Shown: piece after piece, positions 28,996-37,035 of the stretch | How positions within the stretch are numbered: position 1 is the stretch's first letter | Layout: the number at the start of each line of letters is the position of its first letter | The notes under the pieces: model-generated | What the model was told of the DNA's origin: nothing | Database searches by the model: none | Seen by the model: the letters and a program-made list of their open reading frames with translations, nothing else | From: Duganella guangzhouensis | GTDB lineage: Bacteria > Pseudomonadota > Gammaproteobacteria > Burkholderiales > Burkholderiaceae_D | DNA length: 64,000 bases | Assembly (NCBI RefSeq): GCF_009674535.1 | Contig: NZ_WKJK01000003.1 | Span: 124,001 to 188,000, forward strand | Direction: 5' to 3' | Translations under genes and position numbers: made by a program

Positions 28996-29439
28996 ATGAC
29001 CTATCCACGCCTCATCGCCGCGCTGCTGCTCTCGGCCTGCGCGGGCCTCGCCGGCGCCGCCGACGCGCAGTTCTACAATCAGGGCAACCCGCCAGGGCGT
29101 CCATTCTCGCAGGCGGTGCGCGCCGGCGATTTCGTATTCGTCTCCGGCCAGCTTGGCACTGACGACAAGGGCCTGGTGCCCGGTGGTTTTGAGGCGCAGT
29201 CGCGCAAGGCCATGGACAACATCGCCACCATCCTGCGCGGCGTGGGGCTGGGCATGGACAACGTGGTCAAGTGCACGGTGATGATCGCCGACATGGGCAA
29301 GTGGGCCGACTTCAACAAGGTGTATATCACCTACTTCAAGCCGGACCGGCTGCCGGCGCGCAGCGCATTGGGCGCCAACGGCCTGGCGCTGGGCGGCGAA
29401 ATCGAAGTCGAATGCATGGCCTACGCGCCGCTCAAATAA
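28996..29439 (+). CDS. Exported RidA/YjgF-family protein
   Basis: A 147-residue protein: a signal peptide (about 1-22, ending GAADA) followed by a complete RidA domain with FVFVSGQLG, MDNVVKCTVMI, and the C-terminal EIEVECMAYAP. The conserved Arg of the ligand site appears as PARSALG. Cytosolic RidA deaminates reactive enamines/imines made by PLP enzymes; a periplasmic copy implies another substrate or role. It is first in a plus-strand run with the M19-like dipeptidase (13 bases on), amidohydrolase and permease. Confidence 0.88.
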   Translation: MTYPRLIAALLLSACAGLAGAADAQFYNQGNPPGRPFSQAVRAGDFVFVSGQLGTDDKGLVPGGFEAQSRKAMDNIATILRGVGLGMDNVVKCTVMIADMGKWADFNKVYITYFKPDRLPARSALGANGLALGGEIEVECMAYAPLK

Positions 29440-29452
29440 GGACGATAGATAC

Positions 29453-30598
29453 ATGACAGACCGCCGTACCTTCCTGCACAGCGCCGCAGCCGCCAGTGTG
29501 GCAACCCTCGCCAGCCTCGGTTTGCCGGCATCCGCCGCACCGTCGCTGCGCGACAAACATCCACTCATCATCGACGCCCTGGGCGGCATCGACAACATCA
29601 ACCTGCCGGTGACGCGTCGCGAAAACGCCGCCTCCGATTTTGGCATCGACGCCCGCTCGCTTGCGGACGCCAAGGCCTCGGGCCTGAACGCCTTCAACAT
29701 GACCATCGGCTATGTGTTCGGCGACGGCGATCCCTATGAAAAAAGCCTGGCCGACGTCCATGCCTGGAACATCTTCATCCAGAAGCAATCGGCGCACCTG
29801 CTGCTGGTGCGCGGCGCCGCCGACATCAAGCGCGCGCAGGCTGAAAAGCGCATCGGCGTAATCCTCGGCTTCCAGAACGCGGCCATGATGGGCAAGGACG
29901 CGCGCCGGGTCGAAGTATTTGCCAAGGGTGGCATCCGCGTTATCCAGCTGACCTACAATGGTCCGAATCAGCTGGGCGACGGCTCGATGGCGCCATCCAA
30001 CAAGGGGCTGACCGAATTCGGCCGCGACGTGGTGGACCAGTTGAACCGCAACCGCATCCTGGTGGACCTGAGCCACAGCGGCGAGCAAATCTGCCTGGAC
30101 GCGGCGACCGCGTCGCGCGCGCCCATCATCATCAGCCACACCGGCTGCCGCGCCGTGGCCGACCTGCCACGCAATAAAACCGACCGCGAACTGCGGCTGG
30201 TGGCGGACAAAGGTGGCTTTGTCGGCATCTACTTCATGCCTTTCCTGGCGGCGGGCCGGCAGCCGATGGCGGCCGATCTGATCGCCCACATCGAACACGC
30301 CATCCATGTTTGCGGCGAAGACCATGTCGGCATCGGCACCGACGGCACCGTGCCGCAGATCGACGACATGGCCACCTATATGAAGGGGCTGGAAGACGAA
30401 GTGCGCCAGCGCCGCGCCGCCGGCATCAGCGCGCCCGGCGAGCGGCCGGACATCGTGCCCTTCCTGCCGGACCTGATGGGCCGCGACAAATTCTACAAAC
30501 TGGCAGACCTGCTGGCCAAACGTGGCCACAGCAGCAGCCGCATTGAAAAAATCCTCGGCACGAACTTCCTGCGCGTAGCCGATAGTGTATGGAGCTGA
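29453..30598 (+). CDS. Exported membrane-dipeptidase (M19) family protein with altered metal site
   Basis: A 381-residue protein with a Tat-type signal (DRRTFLHSAAAA, cleavage near ASA). The renal-dipeptidase fold is indicated by DLSHSGE (H208), ISHTGCRA (H229; the 21-residue spacing matches the two zinc-ligand histidines of the family) and HVGIGTDG. The first metal motif HxD is replaced by DALGGID (41-47), and the bridging Glu region reads GFQN (Q141 where Glu is expected). It may bind one metal, or act on unusual dipeptides. It lies between exported RidA and an amidohydrolase, overlapping the latter by 10 bases. Confidence 0.82.
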   Translation: MTDRRTFLHSAAAASVATLASLGLPASAAPSLRDKHPLIIDALGGIDNINLPVTRRENAASDFGIDARSLADAKASGLNAFNMTIGYVFGDGDPYEKSLADVHAWNIFIQKQSAHLLLVRGAADIKRAQAEKRIGVILGFQNAAMMGKDARRVEVFAKGGIRVIQLTYNGPNQLGDGSMAPSNKGLTEFGRDVVDQLNRNRILVDLSHSGEQICLDAATASRAPIIISHTGCRAVADLPRNKTDRELRLVADKGGFVGIYFMPFLAAGRQPMAADLIAHIEHAIHVCGEDHVGIGTDGTVPQIDDMATYMKGLEDEVRQRRAAGISAPGERPDIVPFLPDLMGRDKFYKLADLLAKRGHSSSRIEKILGTNFLRVADSVWS

Positions 30599-31959
30599 AC
30601 ACCTTGAAATACGCCGCACTCGCCCTGGCCATCGCCGCCCTGTTCCCTGCCGCCCACGCAGCAGAGGAAAAGCCCAAGGCCAACACCGAGCAGCAACGCC
30701 TGGATAAACTGAACGGCAAGGCACTGGGCCGCGTGATCTATCGCGGCGCCACCCTGATCGATGGCACCGCCGCCGCGCCACGCGCCGAGATGGCCGTTAT
30801 CGTCAAGGATGACCGCATCGAAGCCATCCTCCCCGTCGCCCAACTGAGCGCGCAACAGACCGAGGGCGCGCGCATGGTCGACGTCTCCGGCCAGTTTGTG
30901 CTGCCCGGCCTGATCGACTCACACGTCCACTACGCCACCAATCCGGACCGTCCGTACGCCGAGGCTGAGCTGAAGCGCAATATCTACGGTGGCGTCACCG
31001 GCGTGCGCGACATGGCCGGCGACGCCCGCGAACTGGCCGGCCTGTCGCGCGATGCGCTGCTGAGCCGCATCCCGGCGCCCGATATCTTCTACGCCTCGCT
31101 GGTGGCCGGCCCGAGCTTCTTCAAGGACCCGCGCACCGTGGTGGCCGCGCTGGGTACGCAGCCGGGCAGCGTGCCATGGCTGTACGCGGCGGACGAGCAC
31201 ACCAAGCTGCCGCTGGCGGTGGCACAGGCGCGCGGCACCGGCGCCACCGGCATGAAAATCTACGCCAACCTGCCCGGCACACTGGTGCGCGGCCTGATCG
31301 CCGAGGCCAGGGCGCAGCAGTTCCCGGTCTGGACCCACATGCAGGTCTACCCGGCCTCGCCCTACGATTCGCTGGGTGCCACCGCCGTGTCCCACGTCTG
31401 CATGATCGCCCGCTATGTGCGCGAGAACGGCAAGTCGACCTATGGCCACAACGGCGAGCCGTCGTATGAAGGTCTGACCGCGCAAGATCCCGGCATCCGC
31501 AAATACATCGCGGCGCTGGCCAAATCCGGCACCATCATGGACGCCACCCTCAGCGTTTACAAGAACGATGGCCCGCACTGCCACATCGGGCTGGCTGGCG
31601 AGATCACGCGCGCCATGCACCAGGCGGGGATCAAGATCATCGCCGGCACCGACAGCGACAACACCGGCGACGATCCCTACCCGGTGCTGGACGGCGAACT
31701 GGAAAAACTGGTGCGCTACGCCGGCCTGACGCCGCAGCAGGCCATCACCGCCGCCACCGCCAACGCCGCCGAGGCGCTCGGCAAGCAGCGCGAATTCGGC
31801 ACCCTGGCCACCGGCAAATACGCCAACATGGTATTCCTGGCGCGCGATCCGCTGCAGGACATCGCCAACGTGCGCTCGGTGGTGCTGACCGTGAAACGCG
31901 GCCACGAATACGCCCGCGCCGATTATAAGTTCACGCCCCTCCCTGCCCACGAAGACTAA
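30589..31959 (+). CDS. Exported amidohydrolase family protein
   Basis: A 456-residue metal-dependent hydrolase with a signal peptide (ending AAHA, about residue 24). The HxH metal motif is in DSHVHY (H112, H114), further candidate ligands are in WTHMQVY and SHVCMI, and the catalytic Asp is in AGTDSDN. This is the imidazolonepropionase-like group, which includes aryl-dipeptidases and prolidase-like enzymes. Together with the M19-like protein upstream it probably cleaves peptide-like amides in the periplasm. The start overlaps the upstream stop by 10 bases, pointing to coupled translation. Confidence 0.87.
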   Translation: MELNTLKYAALALAIAALFPAAHAAEEKPKANTEQQRLDKLNGKALGRVIYRGATLIDGTAAAPRAEMAVIVKDDRIEAILPVAQLSAQQTEGARMVDVSGQFVLPGLIDSHVHYATNPDRPYAEAELKRNIYGGVTGVRDMAGDARELAGLSRDALLSRIPAPDIFYASLVAGPSFFKDPRTVVAALGTQPGSVPWLYAADEHTKLPLAVAQARGTGATGMKIYANLPGTLVRGLIAEARAQQFPVWTHMQVYPASPYDSLGATAVSHVCMIARYVRENGKSTYGHNGEPSYEGLTAQDPGIRKYIAALAKSGTIMDATLSVYKNDGPHCHIGLAGEITRAMHQAGIKIIAGTDSDNTGDDPYPVLDGELEKLVRYAGLTPQQAITAATANAAEALGKQREFGTLATGKYANMVFLARDPLQDIANVRSVVLTVKRGHEYARADYKFTPLPAHED

Positions 31960-32001
31960 GTTGTGCGAGAATCAGCGCTTTGATTTCGTACTGAGGCTCT
32001 G

Positions 32002-33336
32002 ATGAGTGAACTAAAGCGCGGCCTGAAGAGCCGGCACATTCAGTTGATCGCGCTGGGCGGCGCCATCGGCACCGGCCTTTTCCTGGGCATCGCCCAGACC
32101 ATCCAGATGGCCGGGCCGTCGGTGCTGCTGGGTTATGGCGTGGCCGGCCTGATCGCCTTTCTCATCATGCGCCAGTTGGGCGAAATGGTGGTGGACGAGC
32201 CGGTGGCCGGCTCGTTCAGCCACTTCGCCGACAAATACTGCGGCAAGTGGGCCGGCTTCATGGCGGGCTGGAACTACTGGGTGCTGTACGTATTGGTCAG
32301 CATGGCCGAGCTGTCGGCGGTCGGCATCTATATACAGTACTGGTGGCCGGGCGTGCCGACCTGGGTGTCGGCGCTGGCCTTCTTCGCCATCATCAACGCC
32401 ATCAGCCTGTTCAACGTCAAAGCCTTCGGCGAGATGGAATTCTGGTTCGCCATCATCAAGGTGCTGGCGATAGTCGGCATGATCGTGTTCGGTGCCTACC
32501 TGCTGTTCTCCGGCGCCGCCGGCCCCGAGGCCAGCGTCGCCAACCTGTGGCAGCACGGAGGCTTCTTCCCGAATGGCGTGAGCGGACTGGCGATGGCCAT
32601 GGCGGTCATCATGTTTTCCTTCGGCGGACTGGAACTGATCGGCATCACCGCCGCCGAAGCGGACAATCCATCGGTCAGCATCCCCAAAGCCACCAACCAG
32701 GCCATTTACCGCATCCTGATCTTCTACATCGGCGCGCTCGGCATCCTGCTGTCGCTGTACCCGTGGCAGAAAGTGGTCACCAGCGGCAGCCCCTTCGTGC
32801 TGATTTTCCACGCGCTGAATTCAGATCTGGTGGCGCACGTGCTGAACGTGGTGGTGCTGACCGCCGCGCTGTCGGTCTATAACAGCGGCGTCTATTCCAA
32901 CACCCGCATGCTGTACGGCCTGGCCAAGCAAGGCAATGCCCCGCGCTCGCTGCTGAAGGTGAACGCGCGCGGCGTACCGCTGAACGCCCTGGCGGTATCG
33001 GCACTGGCCACCGGCGCCTGCGTCGCGGTCAACTACTTCATGCCCGGCAAAGCCTTCGGCTTCCTGATGGGGCTTGTGGTGTCGGCGCTGATTATCAACT
33101 GGGGTTTGATCAGCTGGATCCACCTGCGCTTCCGCGCCCAGAAAAAGGCCGCCGGCCAGGTCACCGCGTTCCAGAGCCTGGGCTACCCGCTGACCAACTA
33201 CCTGTGCCTGGCCTTCCTGGCCGCGATTCTGGTGGTGATGTATCTGACGCCGGACCTGCAGTTGTCGGTGTTCCTGATCCCGGCCTGGCTGGCCCTGCTG
33301 GCCATCGGCTACAAGCTTGGCGTGAAAAAAGCCTGA
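32002..33336 (+). CDS. Amino acid permease, AroP/PheP-type APC family
   Basis: A 444-residue, 12-helix transporter. The first-helix motif GGAIGTGLFLGIAQTIQMAGPS (19-40) and the later FSFGGLELIGITAAEADNP are hallmarks of the amino acid transporter family that includes AroP, PheP and LysP. The specific amino acid is not readable. Position after the dipeptidase and amidohydrolase suggests it imports their products. Its stop codon overlaps the next start as TGATG. Confidence 0.9.
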   Translation: MSELKRGLKSRHIQLIALGGAIGTGLFLGIAQTIQMAGPSVLLGYGVAGLIAFLIMRQLGEMVVDEPVAGSFSHFADKYCGKWAGFMAGWNYWVLYVLVSMAELSAVGIYIQYWWPGVPTWVSALAFFAIINAISLFNVKAFGEMEFWFAIIKVLAIVGMIVFGAYLLFSGAAGPEASVANLWQHGGFFPNGVSGLAMAMAVIMFSFGGLELIGITAAEADNPSVSIPKATNQAIYRILIFYIGALGILLSLYPWQKVVTSGSPFVLIFHALNSDLVAHVLNVVVLTAALSVYNSGVYSNTRMLYGLAKQGNAPRSLLKVNARGVPLNALAVSALATGACVAVNYFMPGKAFGFLMGLVVSALIINWGLISWIHLRFRAQKKAAGQVTAFQSLGYPLTNYLCLAFLAAILVVMYLTPDLQLSVFLIPAWLALLAIGYKLGVKKA

Positions 33337-36300
33337 TGCTGCGGTACTGCATACAGGCCGCACTGCTTGCGCTGCTGGTCTGTTGCGGACCAGCCAGCGC
33401 GCTCGATCCCGCCGTCCGGCTGCACGACTACAACCACGTCGCCTGGACCACGCGCGATGGCGCGCCCGGCGAAATCAAGTGCATGGCGCAGACACCGGAC
33501 GGCTGGCTGTGGCTGGGCACCACCACCGGCTTGTTCCGCTTTGACGGCGTGCGCTTCGAGCGCTACAAGATTCCCACCCGTGGCACGGTGGCAAAGCACC
33601 GCATCACCGAATTGCGCGCCGGCGCCAACGGCGACCTGTGGATGAGTTTTTCGGTCGGCGGCCTGTCGGTGCTGCACGCCGACGGCAAGTTCGAAGACCT
33701 GGTCGCGCTGGACGCGGCCCCCGGCTTCATTCAGACCCTGGCCAGCGACATTGACGGCAGCACATGGCTGGCCACCGACAAGGGCATGTACGTGCACGCG
33801 CACGGCCAGCTGCGCAAGGTCGCCGCCGAACAAGGACTGCCATCCAGCGCCGCGCGCGCGGTACTGCTGGACCAGTACCAGCAACTATGGGCGCTGTTTG
33901 ACGAAGGCGTCTACCGGCTGGACCGCCAGCGCGAACGTTTCACGCTGGTCAGCGCGCAGGGTGGCGACACCGGCCTGCTGCAATCGCCCGACGGCCGTTT
34001 GTGGATCTCCGACAGCCGGCAAGTCACACCGCTGCCGCAAAAACTCACACTGCCGCCCGGCGTCACCCGCCCGTTGCCGCGTCCCGCCGCGTTCAATTCG
34101 GTGGAATCGCGTTACCTGGCGCAGTTCGACCGCGACGGCAACCTGTGGACCCGTGGCTGTCCGGACAATCTGTGCGTGATCGCGAATGCCGCCCAGCGCG
34201 GCGACACGCCGTTGATCGCCGCGCGCGACGCCACCGACCAGTTGGTGCCGCCGCTGACGCTGAGTTCACGCGCCACCAACGCGGTATTGGAAGACATGGA
34301 GGGTAATCTGTGGATTGCCACCCAGGCCGGGCTGGATCGCTTCCGCGAAAATTATCTGATCCAGGAGCGCCTGCCGCAAATCGGCGGCACCTACAGCATG
34401 GCCGGCGATACCGAGGGTGGCATCTGGCTGGCCGACACCGCCAACGAAACCACCTGGAAGCTGGCCATTGGCGCCGTTCCGCAAAAATCGCCGGTCTATT
34501 ACCGCGTGGTCGCCAACGACCGCGAAGGTGGCCTGCTATTGGCCGGCAAGCGCAGCATCGAACGCCATTACCAGGGCCGGATTACACAGATTCCACTGCC
34601 GCTGCCGGCGGATGGCAAGCCGGCCGACCTCATCGTGTTTGGTCTGGTGGACGACGGCAAAGTACTATGGATGTCCAGCGATAAAACCGGCTTGATGGGG
34701 CTAGTGGACGGCAAATGGCAGCCGCGCAGCGCCTTCAGTCTGCCGCCGCGCATCTTCCTCGGCATCGCCGGCATCCGCCCCGGCCAACGCTGGCACGCCA
34801 CCGGCGACGGCACCCTGGTCTTCAACGACAACGGCAAACTGACCAGCTACGACGCTCAACTGATCGGCCTTGCCACCATGCTGTACGCCGGCGAGCAGTT
34901 GATGGTGGGCGGAGACCAGGGCCTGGCCTTCCTCGATGGCGACCAGCTACGCAAGCTGACCGCGCTGCGGCCCGAAGAGCTGCACAATATCTCCGGCATG
35001 GCGGTCAGCGCCGACGGTGACCGCTGGCTGAATGGCGCCAAGGGCGTGGTCCACGTGCGCCACGCCGACTGGCAGGCGGCGATCGCCCACCCCGACCGCC
35101 CCTTGAACTATGAGCTGCTGGGAGAAGTAGATGGCTACAGCGGTCAGGCCATGCTGGAAAACCGCCTGCCCAGCGTCTACACCGATCGCACTGGCCAGAT
35201 CTGGTTCATGACCAGCAGCGGCGTGGTGCGGCTGGCGCCAGCGGCGGTGCGACGCGACCGCATCGCGCCATTGCCCCAGGTACTGGGCATCGACATCGGC
35301 GAGCATGGCTACCAGGCCGTCAATGGCTTGCGGCTGCCGCCCGGATCGCAGCACTTCAACCTGCGCTACACCGCGCCCGGTCTGGGCAAGCCGGATGGAA
35401 TGCGCTTCCAGTATCAGCTGTCCGGCGTCGACACCGACTGGCAGGAAGCCGGCGGCCGCCGTATCGCCTACTACACCAACGTAGCGCCGGGCAGCTATAC
35501 CTTCCGCGTGCGCGCCTTCAATGCCGACGGCCGCGCCGCCGCCAAAGACGCGCAGCTGGAATTCGAAATCGAGGCCACGTTCGTACAAACTGTCTGGTTC
35601 AAGGCGCTGTGCGCGCTGGCGGCGGCTGCCCTGCTCTATCTGCTGTACTGGTACCGGTTGCGCATCGCCACCCGCCGCGTGGCGGAGCAGCTGGTAGTGC
35701 GCATGGCCGAACGCGAACGCATTGCGCGCGCGCTGCACGACACCTTCCTGCAAAGCGTGCAGGCACTGACGCTGCGGCTGGACCTGGTCGCACATCAGTT
35801 GCCGGAAGCCGCGCGCCGTCAGCTGGAACCGATCATGGAGCAGGCCGACGCCACCATTATCGAGGGCCGCGACCAAGTGCACGAGCTACGCACCGGCCGC
35901 GTTGACGACGTTGAAACCGCCGCCGCCGAAGCCGGCCGCCATTTGGCCGCGACCCATCCTGGCACCGCCTTCGGCGTGGTGGTTAGCGGCACCCGCCGCA
36001 AGCTGCGCGATCTCGCGGCCGAAGAAGCTTGCGAGATCGCGCGCGAGGCGCTGCGCAACGCCTACCATCACGCGCAAGCCAGCCGGGTCGAGGCGCGGGT
36101 CAGTTATGGCGGCGAGCAGTTTGTGTTGGAGATTACGGACGACGGCCAGGGCATGGCACCGGACGCCGCCGCCCCGGACAAGCACTATGGCCTGGTCGGC
36201 ATGCGCGAACGCGCGGCCCGCGCCGGCGGCCGGCTGGATATCGCGGCGGCGTCAGGCAGCGGCGTGCGCGTGACGCTGACACTGCCGGCGCGCGCCGCCT

Positions 36301-36338
36301 ACACCGGACGCCGATGGTGGCAGCGCCGCCAACCCTGA
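33336..36338 (+). CDS. Sensor histidine kinase with two-component propeller (Reg_prop, Y_Y_Y, HisKA_3)
   Basis: A 1000-residue kinase. After a signal peptide (about 1-22) comes a periplasmic seven-bladed propeller of Reg_prop repeats (about 30-650; DGWLWLGTTTGLFRFDG is the clearest), a Y_Y_Y domain (about 670-750), one transmembrane helix (about 752-775), HisKA_3 with H801 in ARALHDTFLQ, and an HATPase domain. In Bacteroides such propellers sense oligosaccharides as hybrid kinases; this one is a classical kinase whose NarL-type partner is not adjacent. The ATG at 33336 overlaps the permease stop. Confidence 0.92.
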   Translation: MLRYCIQAALLALLVCCGPASALDPAVRLHDYNHVAWTTRDGAPGEIKCMAQTPDGWLWLGTTTGLFRFDGVRFERYKIPTRGTVAKHRITELRAGANGDLWMSFSVGGLSVLHADGKFEDLVALDAAPGFIQTLASDIDGSTWLATDKGMYVHAHGQLRKVAAEQGLPSSAARAVLLDQYQQLWALFDEGVYRLDRQRERFTLVSAQGGDTGLLQSPDGRLWISDSRQVTPLPQKLTLPPGVTRPLPRPAAFNSVESRYLAQFDRDGNLWTRGCPDNLCVIANAAQRGDTPLIAARDATDQLVPPLTLSSRATNAVLEDMEGNLWIATQAGLDRFRENYLIQERLPQIGGTYSMAGDTEGGIWLADTANETTWKLAIGAVPQKSPVYYRVVANDREGGLLLAGKRSIERHYQGRITQIPLPLPADGKPADLIVFGLVDDGKVLWMSSDKTGLMGLVDGKWQPRSAFSLPPRIFLGIAGIRPGQRWHATGDGTLVFNDNGKLTSYDAQLIGLATMLYAGEQLMVGGDQGLAFLDGDQLRKLTALRPEELHNISGMAVSADGDRWLNGAKGVVHVRHADWQAAIAHPDRPLNYELLGEVDGYSGQAMLENRLPSVYTDRTGQIWFMTSSGVVRLAPAAVRRDRIAPLPQVLGIDIGEHGYQAVNGLRLPPGSQHFNLRYTAPGLGKPDGMRFQYQLSGVDTDWQEAGGRRIAYYTNVAPGSYTFRVRAFNADGRAAAKDAQLEFEIEATFVQTVWFKALCALAAAALLYLLYWYRLRIATRRVAEQLVVRMAERERIARALHDTFLQSVQALTLRLDLVAHQLPEAARRQLEPIMEQADATIIEGRDQVHELRTGRVDDVETAAAEAGRHLAATHPGTAFGVVVSGTRRKLRDLAAEEACEIAREALRNAYHHAQASRVEARVSYGGEQFVLEITDDGQGMAPDAAAPDKHYGLVGMRERAARAGGRLDIAAASGSGVRVTLTLPARAAYTGRRWWQRRQP

Positions 36339-36416
36339 CGACTAAGTGGCGTGGCGCACAGACCCGCGTCCGTGCTGCCCGCACCATGGCCTCACCTTAA
36401 TTCTGGAGGGCGTTCC

Positions 36417-36923
36417 ATGTCGTCCCACGCTTCTGTCCAACCCCGGCCACTGCGCCTGCCCGCGCTGGCCGGCTGGCTGGTGCTGACCTTCATCGCCGCC
36501 GCCATCGGCGCTTACGCCACCGCCAACGCGCAGGCGTTCTATCAACAGCTCGACCGTCCTGACTGGGCGCCGCCAGCGTGGCTGTTCGGTCCCGCCTGGA
36601 CCGCGCTATATCTGCTGATGGCGATCGCCGCGTGGCGTGTACAGCGTCTGGCACCACCATCATTGGCGCGTCCCGCGCTGGCACTGTACACCGTGCAGCT
36701 GGCCGTCAACGCGCTATGGAGCTGGCTGTTCTTCGCCTGGCATTTGGGCGCGGCCGCGTTTGTCGACATCATCGTGCTGTGGCTACTGATCGCCGCCACC
36801 ATCTTCGTGTTCTGGCGCCGCGACCGCTGGGCCGGAGTGTTGTTAGTTCCCTACATCGTGTGGGTCAGTTTTGCCACGGCGCTCTGCTATAGCATCTGGC
36901 AACGCAATCCTGGCGCGCTGTAA
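36417..36923 (+). CDS. tspO: TspO/MBR family protein
   Basis: A 168-residue, five-helix membrane protein. Family marks are RPDWAPPAWLFGPAWTALY after helix 1 and AVNALWSWLFF in helix 3. Bacterial TspO binds and degrades porphyrins and affects redox and stress responses. GGAGGG precedes the ATG at 36417 by 6 bases. It is 79 bases downstream of the propeller kinase. Confidence 0.92.
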   Translation: MSSHASVQPRPLRLPALAGWLVLTFIAAAIGAYATANAQAFYQQLDRPDWAPPAWLFGPAWTALYLLMAIAAWRVQRLAPPSLARPALALYTVQLAVNALWSWLFFAWHLGAAAFVDIIVLWLLIAATIFVFWRRDRWAGVLLVPYIVWVSFATALCYSIWQRNPGAL

Positions 36924-36968
36924 AAGTGTGGATTTTTTATACAGATAGTTGCTATGCTAACTACAAAA

Positions 36969-37004
36969 ATGCAAGCCGACCTGTTAAACTCGTCGGCTTT
37001 GCAT
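36969..37004 (+). promoter_or_regulatory. Leader hairpin before the TonB receptor gene
   Basis: ATGCAAGCCGAC (36969-36980) pairs with GTCGGCTTTGCAT (36992-37004) with a single bulged base and an 11-base loop, 32 bases before the start codon. There is no T run. It may regulate translation or be an operator. Confidence 0.5.
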
Positions 37005-37035
37005 CCTGAACGCAACTGTCGTTTTAAAATTCACA

